A DNA stretch of 64,000 nucleotides from Tritonibacter horizontis. GTDB taxonomy: Bacteria > Pseudomonadota > Alphaproteobacteria > Rhodobacterales > Rhodobacteraceae. Shown here one piece after another: positions 58,216-64,000 of this stretch. Made by a program: the position numbers and the translations under genes. Under the pieces are notes generated by a model, which was given only the letters and a program-made list of their open reading frames with translations, was not told the origin of the DNA and did no database searches. The stretch lies in NCBI RefSeq assembly GCF_001518015.1, contig NZ_LPUY01000008.1, positions 288,447-352,446 on the forward strand, written 5' to 3'. Every line of letters begins with the position of its first letter. The first letter of the stretch is position 1.

Positions 58216-59103
58216 ATGATTGAAATCAAGGACCTGCAGTTGTTGACCGCATTGGCGCGCCACCGCCATTTTGCGAAGGCCGCTGAGGCCTGCAACATGT
58301 CGCAGCCGGCTTTTTCCATGCGCATTCGTAGTCTTGAGGACAAACTGGGCCTGCCGATTGTACGGCGGGGCAACCGGTTTCAGGGTCTCACCGCCGAAGG
58401 CCAGATGATTGTCGACCGGGCGCGCGGCATCCTTGATGGGGCCAAGGCGCTGGATCAGGAAATCGCCGCCGCCCGCGGCGACGTGACCGGTACGCTGGTC
58501 CTGGGTGTGGTCCCGACCGCGACCTCCTATGCGGCACAGCTGATCAATCGGTTGCACCAGGCCCATCCGCGCGTTCTTGCTCGGATCGAGGTCACGACAT
58601 CGCTCAGTATTCAGCAGCGACTTTATGATGGTACCATTGATGTCGGTGTGACCTATAGCGATAGCCTCGGGCGGGACGATATCAGCCTTTTGCCCCTCTA
58701 CGACGAGGCTTACGTTCTTCTGGCGAGTGAAGGCATGGTCGCAGATTCGGGGGATGAGATCACCTGGACGGAGGCGGCGGGCCTGCCACTGAGCCTGCTG
58801 GAGCCACAGATGCAGAACCGACGGATCCTGGATCGGATTTTCAACGAACTAGACCTGCGCCCGGAGGTCATGTCGGAATCCACCGGGTTCATGGCGGCAA
58901 TCGTGATGGCGCGTGCCGGGTCCGTGGCGACCATTTTGCCGCGCGCATTGGTCGATGCGCTCGGGCCGCTGGAGGGAACCCGCGTTCTGCGGTTGATCAC
59001 GCCAGAGCCGACCCGACCCATTTGTCTGGCATCGGTGGAGCGACAAACCGAGCTGACTACGATTCGGGCGCTGAAAGATGTGATCGCCGCCGACGCATCA
59101 TAA
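58216..59103 (+). CDS. LysR-family regulator next to formate dehydrogenase
   Basis: 295 residues. N-terminal winged helix-turn-helix: LQLLTALARHRHFAKAAEACNMSQPAFSMRIRSLED (split at about 7-42), then the effector domain (about 90-290) with LVLGVVPTATSYAAQLI and DVGVTYSD. It lies directly upstream of fdsGB in the same direction (92 bases between), the place where LysR-type regulators of formate dehydrogenase operons (FdsR type) are found. Formate-dependent control is inferred from that location. Confidence 0.88.
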   Translation: MIEIKDLQLLTALARHRHFAKAAEACNMSQPAFSMRIRSLEDKLGLPIVRRGNRFQGLTAEGQMIVDRARGILDGAKALDQEIAAARGDVTGTLVLGVVPTATSYAAQLINRLHQAHPRVLARIEVTTSLSIQQRLYDGTIDVGVTYSDSLGRDDISLLPLYDEAYVLLASEGMVADSGDEITWTEAAGLPLSLLEPQMQNRRILDRIFNELDLRPEVMSESTGFMAAIVMARAGSVATILPRALVDALGPLEGTRVLRLITPEPTRPICLASVERQTELTTIRALKDVIAADAS

Positions 59104-59195
59104 GCAATGCTTATTGCGCCTTTGTGTATTCAGATTTGACCGATGAAGACCGGAGTGGAATTGCGGATCAAAGGCACCTGATCTGGGAGACACCC

Positions 59196-60884
59196 GTGGC
59201 ACCTCTGGACACAACATCCGGCGTTTGGAAATCTGGACGCGGCAAGGGGCGCAAAACCCCCAAGGGCCGTCAGCTTGACGATCAGGCCCATTCCGACATC
59301 CTCGATCTGCTGGGCGACCGCCCGCGTGATCGCGATCTGCTGATCGAGTTTCTGCATCTGGTGCAGGACAGGTTCGGCCATATTTCCGCCGCCCATATCC
59401 GTGCACTGGCAGAAGAGCTGCGCACCGGGCAGGCCGAGATCTATGAGGTCGCCAGTTTCTACGCTCATTTCGATGTGGTTCGGGAGGGCGAAACGCCACC
59501 GCCGACGCTGACCATCCGGGTCTGCGATTCGCTGTCGTGCGAATTGGCCGGGGCCGCGCAGTTGAAGCAGGCGCTTGAGGCGGGGATGGACCCCGCTGAG
59601 GTGCGCGTGCTGCGCGCGCCCTGCATGGGCCGCTGCGACATGGCGCCGGTGCTGGAGATCGGTCACAACCACATTGACGAGGCCACTGTGGCAAAGGTTG
59701 AGGCGGCGATTGCTGCCGCTGACACCCACGCGCATCTGCCCGAGTATGAGAGTTTTGCCACCTACGACTCCGAGGGCGGCTATTCCGTTCTGAAGGATCT
59801 GCGCCGGACGGGCGATTGGGAGGCGGTGCAAGAAAAGCTGTTGTCGGCTGGTCTGCGCGGCCTTGGCGGCGCGGGCTTCCCGTCGGGCAAGAAATGGGGG
59901 TTCGTGCGCTCCAACGAGGGGCCGCGCTACCTCGCCGTCAATGGCGATGAGGGCGAGCCGGGCACCTTCAAGGACCGCTATTACCTGGAACGCAGGCCGC
60001 ATCTGTTCCTGGAGGGCATGCTGATCGCCGCCTGGGCGGTGGAGGCTGAAAAGGCCTTTATCTATATGCGGGATGAATATCCGGCGGTGCTGGAGATCCT
60101 GCGGCGTGAGATCGCGGCGCTGGAACAGGCCGGAATCGTCGAGGCCGGGTATATTGATCTGCGCCGTGGGGCAGGGGCCTATATCTGCGGCGAAGAATCC
60201 GCGATGATTGAATCCATCGAAGGCAAACGCGGCGAGCCGCGCCACCGTCCGCCCTTTGTGGCGCAGGTCGGGATCTTTGGTCGTCCGACTCTCGTGCACA
60301 ACGTTGAAACGCTGCTGTGGATCGCGCGCATCAACCGCGAGGGGCCGGAATGCCTGAATTCGGTCGAGAAAAACGGCCGCAAGGGGCTGCGCTCATACTC
60401 GGTCTCCGGCCGGGTCAGGCAGCCGGGCGTCCATCTGCTGCCCGCAGGCTCCACCATTCTGGACGTGATCGAGGCCGCTGGCGGCATGCTCGACGGGCAT
60501 TCCTTCAAGGCCTATCAGCCCGGTGGCCCGTCCTCCGGCCTGTTGCCAGCCCATATGAATGACATCCCGCTCGATTTCGATACGTTGCAGCCGCATGGGT
60601 CGTTTATCGGCTCGGCTGCCGTGGTGGTCCTGTCGGATCAGGACTCGGCCCGTGATGCGGCGCTGAACATGCTGCGCTTCTTTGAGGATGAAAGCTGTGG
60701 GCAGTGCACCCCCTGCCGGGTCGGCTGCGAAAAAGCTGTCAAGCTGATGCAGGCGGACAAATGGGACCAATCCCTGCTGGAAGAGTTGAGCGCCGCAATG
60801 ATCGACACCTCTATCTGTGGGCTGGGTCAGGCCGCCCCGAACCCGATCCGCTTGACCATGAAACACTTCCCCGAGGAGATCTGA
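59196..60884 (+). CDS. Formate dehydrogenase FdsG-FdsB fusion (NuoE-NuoF type)
   Basis: 562 residues, diaphorase part of the NAD-linked formate dehydrogenase. Residues about 1-180 are NuoE/FdsG-like with the [2Fe-2S] cysteines in CDSLSC and CMGRC. Residues about 195-562 are NuoF/FdsB-like: the FMN-binding loop GLGGAGFPSGKKWGF, DEGEPGTFKDR for NAD, GAGAYICGEESAMIES and the [4Fe-4S] motif CGQCTPCRVGC. In many bacteria FdsG and FdsB are separate. Start is GTG 59196, with GGGAG six bases upstream; no ATG fits better. FdsA follows after 3 bases. Confidence 0.92.
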   Translation: MAPLDTTSGVWKSGRGKGRKTPKGRQLDDQAHSDILDLLGDRPRDRDLLIEFLHLVQDRFGHISAAHIRALAEELRTGQAEIYEVASFYAHFDVVREGETPPPTLTIRVCDSLSCELAGAAQLKQALEAGMDPAEVRVLRAPCMGRCDMAPVLEIGHNHIDEATVAKVEAAIAAADTHAHLPEYESFATYDSEGGYSVLKDLRRTGDWEAVQEKLLSAGLRGLGGAGFPSGKKWGFVRSNEGPRYLAVNGDEGEPGTFKDRYYLERRPHLFLEGMLIAAWAVEAEKAFIYMRDEYPAVLEILRREIAALEQAGIVEAGYIDLRRGAGAYICGEESAMIESIEGKRGEPRHRPPFVAQVGIFGRPTLVHNVETLLWIARINREGPECLNSVEKNGRKGLRSYSVSGRVRQPGVHLLPAGSTILDVIEAAGGMLDGHSFKAYQPGGPSSGLLPAHMNDIPLDFDTLQPHGSFIGSAAVVVLSDQDSARDAALNMLRFFEDESCGQCTPCRVGCEKAVKLMQADKWDQSLLEELSAAMIDTSICGLGQAAPNPIRLTMKHFPEEI

Positions 60885-60887
60885 GCC

Positions 60888-63662
60888 ATGTCGACGCAAG
60901 TTACATTCACCCTCGACGGGAACCAGGTTACGGCCGAGGCGGGGCTGACCATTTGGGAAGTGGCCAACGGGCGCGGGTTGAAGATCCCGCATCTGTGTCA
61001 CAAGCCACAACCGGGCTATCGCCCCGATGGCAACTGCCGCGCCTGCATGGTCGAGATCGAAGGCGAGCGCACACTGGCGGCCTCCTGCATCCGGGAACCT
61101 GCCGAGGGCATGGTGGTCACCACCAACAACGCCCGCGCAACGAATGCCCGCAAGATGGTGATGGAGCTGCTGGTGGCCGACCAGCCGGTCCAGGAGACCG
61201 CGCACGACAAGTCCTCACATCTGTGGGACATGGCAGCGCTGAATGGCGTTTCAGAGTCACGGTTCCCCAAGCTGGAAGAGGGGCGTATCCCGCTGCTGGA
61301 TGACAGCCACGTCGCCATGAGCGTCAACCTTGATGCCTGTATTTCCTGCGGCCTGTGTGTGCGGGCCTGCCGCGAGGTTCAGGTCAACGATGTGATCGGC
61401 ATGGCGGGGCGGGGCCACGATGCCTATCCGACCTTTGATATCGCCGACCCGATGGGGGCGTCGTCTTGTGTGGCTTGCGGCGAATGCGTCCAGGCCTGCC
61501 CGACCGGCGCGCTGATGCCGGCCACCGTGGTGGACGAAAACCAGGTTGGCGACCACATGGACTTTGACACCGAAACCGAGAGCGTCTGCCCGTTCTGCGG
61601 TGTTGGCTGCAAGGTTTCGCTGAAGGTCAAGGACGGCAAGGTCAAATACGTCGAGGGCATCAACGGCCCGGCGAACGAAGGCCGCCTTTGTGTCAAGGGC
61701 CGCTTTGGCTTTGACTATATCCACCACCCGCACCGGCTGACCAAACCGCTGATCCGCCGGGACGACGCGCCGGCCAAGGGGCTCAACGTGGATCCGGGCA
61801 ACCTGATGACCCACTTCCGCGAAGCAAGCTGGGACGAGGCGCTGGAGGTGGCCGCCAAAGGGCTGGTGCGCTTGCGCGAGGCTGACCCGAAATCCGTTGC
61901 CGGCTTCGGCTCGGCCAAATGCACCAATGAAGAGGCCTATCTGTTCCAGAAGTTCATCCGCCAGGGGTTCAAGCACAACAATGTCGACCACTGCACCCGT
62001 CTGTGCCACGCCTCGTCGGTGGCGGCCTTGATGGAGAACGTCGGTTCGGGGGCTGTGACCGCAACCTTCAACGAGATCGTCAATGCGGATGTGGCTATCA
62101 TCATCGGGGCCAACCCGATCGAGAACCATCCCGTCGCCGCGACCTATTTTAAGCAGTTCACCAAACGCGGCGGCAAGTTGATCGTGATGGACCCGCGCGG
62201 CGTTGGCATGCGGCGCTACGCCGACGAAATGCTGCAGTTCCGCCCCGGCGCCGATGTGTCGATGCTGAACGCCATCATGAACGTGATCGTTGAAGAGGAG
62301 CTGTACGACAGCCAGTATATCCACCGCTGGACCGAAAACTGGGAGGCGGAGAAAGAGCACCTGCGCGCCTTCACCCCCGAAGCCATGTCCGAAATCTGCG
62401 GTATCGAGCCGGACCAGTTGCGCCGAGTCGCGCGCCTATTTGCAGGCGCCAAGGCGGGTATGATTTTCTGGGGCATGGGCATCAGTCAGCACATTCATGG
62501 GACGGATAACTCCCGCTGCCTGATTTCTCTGGCGTTGATGACCGGCAATGTCGGCAAACCTGGCGCCGGCCTTCATCCGCTGCGGGGCCAGAACAACGTG
62601 CAGGGCGCATCGGATGCGGGCCTGATCCCGATGTTCCTGCCGGATTACCAGTCAGTGATGGATGACGGCATTCGCAAGCGGTTTACCGATGTCTGGGGCG
62701 GCGGCGATTTCTCCAATGAAAAAGGTCTGACCGTGACCGAGATCGTCGATGAGGTCTACGCGGGCAGGATCAAGGGGATGTATATTCAGGGCGAAAACCC
62801 GGCCATGTCCGACCCGGATGTGGATCACGCCCGCGCCGCTTTTGCCAAGCTGGAACTGATGGTGGTGCAGGACATCTTCCTGACCGAGACGGCGAACTTC
62901 GCCGATGTGATCCTGCCGGCCACCACGCTTTATGAAAAAAACGGTACGGTGTCGAACACCAACCGGCAGGTGCAGCGGGTCCGCCCGGCTGTCGCGCCGC
63001 CCGGCGACGCGCGCGAAGATTGGCGCATCACGGTGGATCTGGCGCAGCGCATTGGTCTGCCCTGGCACTATGGTGACGTGTCCGAGGTCTTTGCCGAAAT
63101 GAAGCTCAACATGTCGTCGCTGGACAATATCACCTGGGAGCGTCTGGAGACCGAGACGATCACTTATCCGTCGCTGCACGAGACCGACCCGGGGCAGGCG
63201 ATTGTCTTTGGCGATGGCTTCCCTCGGCCTGAAGGCCGGGCGAAGTTCACCCCGGCCAGTGTCATCCCCCCAGATGAAGCCCCGGACGCGGACTATCCGA
63301 TGATCATGACCACCGGTCGGCAGCTGGAACATTGGCACACAGGGTCAATGACGCGTCGGTCCTTGGTGCTGGACACGGTCGAACCCGAGGCCAATTGCTC
63401 GCTCCACCCCAGAACCCTGCGTGCCCTTGGGGTGGAACCTGGCGAAATGGTCTGCTTGTCGACCCGGCGTGGATCGATCGAGATCATGGCGCGGGCAGAC
63501 CGGGCGATCGCCGAGGATATGGTGTTTGTCCCCTTCGCCTATGTCGAAGCCGCCGCCAATATCCTGACGAACCCCGCGATTGACCCCTATGGCAAGATCC
63601 CGGAATTCAAGTTCTCGGCTGTCCGGGTGGAAAAGGCAAAAAGCACGATCGCTGCAGAGTGA
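60888..63662 (+). CDS. fdsA: Formate dehydrogenase catalytic subunit (FdsA type)
   Basis: 924 residues. Oxidises formate to CO2 with Mo/W-bis-MGD. Domains in order: [2Fe-2S] ferredoxin (about 1-80, cysteines in CHKPQPGYRPDGNCRACMVE), His-ligand and two [4Fe-4S] clusters (CISCGLCVRACREV and CVACGECVQACPTG), another [4Fe-4S] in CPFCGVGCKV (about 232), and the molybdopterin domain. The active-site residue is cysteine in DHCTRLCHASS (about 369), not selenocysteine; the neighbouring His is present. The C-terminal molybdopterin-dinucleotide-binding domain includes TGRQLEHWHTGSMTRRS. No fdsC/fdhD or fdsD follows in the window. Confidence 0.95.
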   Translation: MSTQVTFTLDGNQVTAEAGLTIWEVANGRGLKIPHLCHKPQPGYRPDGNCRACMVEIEGERTLAASCIREPAEGMVVTTNNARATNARKMVMELLVADQPVQETAHDKSSHLWDMAALNGVSESRFPKLEEGRIPLLDDSHVAMSVNLDACISCGLCVRACREVQVNDVIGMAGRGHDAYPTFDIADPMGASSCVACGECVQACPTGALMPATVVDENQVGDHMDFDTETESVCPFCGVGCKVSLKVKDGKVKYVEGINGPANEGRLCVKGRFGFDYIHHPHRLTKPLIRRDDAPAKGLNVDPGNLMTHFREASWDEALEVAAKGLVRLREADPKSVAGFGSAKCTNEEAYLFQKFIRQGFKHNNVDHCTRLCHASSVAALMENVGSGAVTATFNEIVNADVAIIIGANPIENHPVAATYFKQFTKRGGKLIVMDPRGVGMRRYADEMLQFRPGADVSMLNAIMNVIVEEELYDSQYIHRWTENWEAEKEHLRAFTPEAMSEICGIEPDQLRRVARLFAGAKAGMIFWGMGISQHIHGTDNSRCLISLALMTGNVGKPGAGLHPLRGQNNVQGASDAGLIPMFLPDYQSVMDDGIRKRFTDVWGGGDFSNEKGLTVTEIVDEVYAGRIKGMYIQGENPAMSDPDVDHARAAFAKLELMVVQDIFLTETANFADVILPATTLYEKNGTVSNTNRQVQRVRPAVAPPGDAREDWRITVDLAQRIGLPWHYGDVSEVFAEMKLNMSSLDNITWERLETETITYPSLHETDPGQAIVFGDGFPRPEGRAKFTPASVIPPDEAPDADYPMIMTTGRQLEHWHTGSMTRRSLVLDTVEPEANCSLHPRTLRALGVEPGEMVCLSTRRGSIEIMARADRAIAEDMVFVPFAYVEAAANILTNPAIDPYGKIPEFKFSAVRVEKAKSTIAAE

Positions 63663-63785
63663 TCCGCTTTGGCGAGGGTGCAAACGGAGGGCGCTGGACT
63701 GATGTCCGGCGCTCTTTGTCGTTGGTTTTCGATGACTCGTTCTGGCGGGTGGCTGCGCGGGTCGGGTTTGATTCCTGTCTGTCTC

Positions 63786-63815
63786 TGTGGGTAAGTGGCT
63801 TGAGTCTGTGGATAA
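63786..63815 (+). promoter_or_regulatory. Two DnaA-box-like sites
   Basis: TGTGGGTAA (63786-63794, one mismatch) and TGTGGATAA (63807-63815, complement of the consensus TTATCCACA) point the same way and start 21 bp apart, two helical turns. An AT-rich stretch lies about 50 bases downstream. Confidence 0.45.
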
Positions 63816-63954
63816 GCCGGTTTGATGTGGGTGTCGGGGCGGGTTGAGCGGTGGTTCAGCGATAATTCCAAAGAAAAAATTCTAAGTAACCTATTGTTTT
63901 TGTTTGGTTATGTAAGAAAACGCCCTGTGGTTCCCTGAAATATTGAAAAAGGGG

Positions 63955-63982
63955 TTGCGGGTCTTGGTTGGTGGGCTTAGAA
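63955..63982 (+). promoter_or_regulatory. Probable rRNA-operon promoter
   Basis: -35-like TTGCGG (63955-63960) and -10-like TTAGAA (63977-63982), 16 bases apart, preceded by an A/T-rich upstream tract that resembles an UP element. The whole block, including CCCCCTTCACCGGCGG after it, recalls leader regions of 16S rRNA operons in Rhodobacterales; this is recognition from memory. The rRNA itself would begin beyond the window. Confidence 0.45.
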
Positions 63983-64000
63983 CCCCCTTCACCGGCGGCG

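Larger units (their letters stand above)
63663..64000 (+). other. Region between fdsA and the window end
   Basis: 338 bases with no gene. The first part has no recognisable terminator. From about 63786 it holds two DnaA-box-like sites, from about 63863 an AT-rich tract, and at 63955-63982 a promoter-like pair. The next gene lies outside the window; the order suggests an rRNA operon. Confidence 0.45.

Noticed and set aside
61257..62360. Minus-strand open frame inside fdsA
   Set aside because: Antisense to conserved molybdopterin-domain sequence; translation not protein-like.

Overview
The window looks like chromosomal DNA of a marine alphaproteobacterium of the order Rhodobacterales (Roseobacter group). 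The base composition is GC-rich. Markers for this assignment are a CcrM adenine methyltransferase, a DUF3576 lipoprotein, a DUF2125 periplasmic protein, a roseobacter-type porin, an NAD-linked tungsten/molybdenum formate dehydrogenase, a TRAP transporter and a choline sulfatase. No CRISPR array, prophage or intact insertion sequence was seen. Most of the window is ordinary housekeeping chromosome.

Layout. 1-0.4 kb: 3' end of an RTX-repeat protein. 0.5-2 kb: choline sulfatase with a BetI-like palindrome upstream. 2.3-4.4 kb: GGDEF/EAL protein. 4.6-8.9 kb: dctPQM TRAP operon facing a LacI-type regulator across a shared terminator. 9.1 kb: tRNA-Arg(CCU). 9.2-14.7 kb: a signalling block with a multi-TM histidine kinase, a DUF427-linked adenylate cyclase, a membrane-anchored winged-helix protein overlapping a small secreted protein, and another exported protein. 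14.8-18.2 kb: rnhB, ccrM, and a second, membrane-bound cyclase. 18.3-31.3 kb: alkB, mutY, dciA-dsbA, an LPS/phosphatase/pmbA operon (pmbA-IMPase-GT30-lpxK), a DUF2125 protein, an SDR-enoyl-CoA hydratase pair, a BaiN-type flavoprotein and a GST. 31.4-36.1 kb: DUF3576, leuS, lptE, holA. 36.4-43.8 kb: porin, yggS, L,D-transpeptidase, ribA, an OmpR-type regulator, xth, cnoX, Lon-domain protein, Trm112. 43.8-52.9 kb: UbiH-type hydroxylase, amidase, DapC-like aminotransferase, ftsK, lolA, SLT lipoprotein, hspQ. 52.9-58 kb: gamma-glutamyltransferase, about 0.95 kb without a recognisable gene, then a chemoreceptor with an upstream secreted PDC-like sensor protein. 58.2-63.7 kb: LysR regulator and formate dehydrogenase fdsGB-fdsA. 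63.7-64 kb: DnaA-box-like sites, an AT-rich tract and a probable rRNA-operon promoter.

How the genes may work together. Choline-O-sulfate hydrolysis feeds the choline/betaine pathway, and formate dehydrogenase would dispose of the one-carbon units released later (inference). Three second-messenger enzymes lie within 16 kb: one c-di-GMP protein and two class III cyclases. LpxK, a GT30 protein, LptE, LolA, the porin and PmbA/DsbA-type proteins form a dispersed envelope-biogenesis set.

The most unusual items are: (i) the DUF427-adenylate cyclase fusion; (ii) the overlapping gene pair of a small exported protein and a two-TM protein with a C-terminal OmpR-like DNA-binding domain; (iii) the freestanding periplasmic PDC protein encoded just upstream of a chemoreceptor; (iv) a divergent GT30 protein lacking the usual N-terminal anchor and ELWPN-type motif; (v) three GANTC sites packed in the ccrM leader; (vi) an unexplained hairpin-rich stretch at 54.5-55.4 kb. 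All calls come from reading the sequence; no database search was run.
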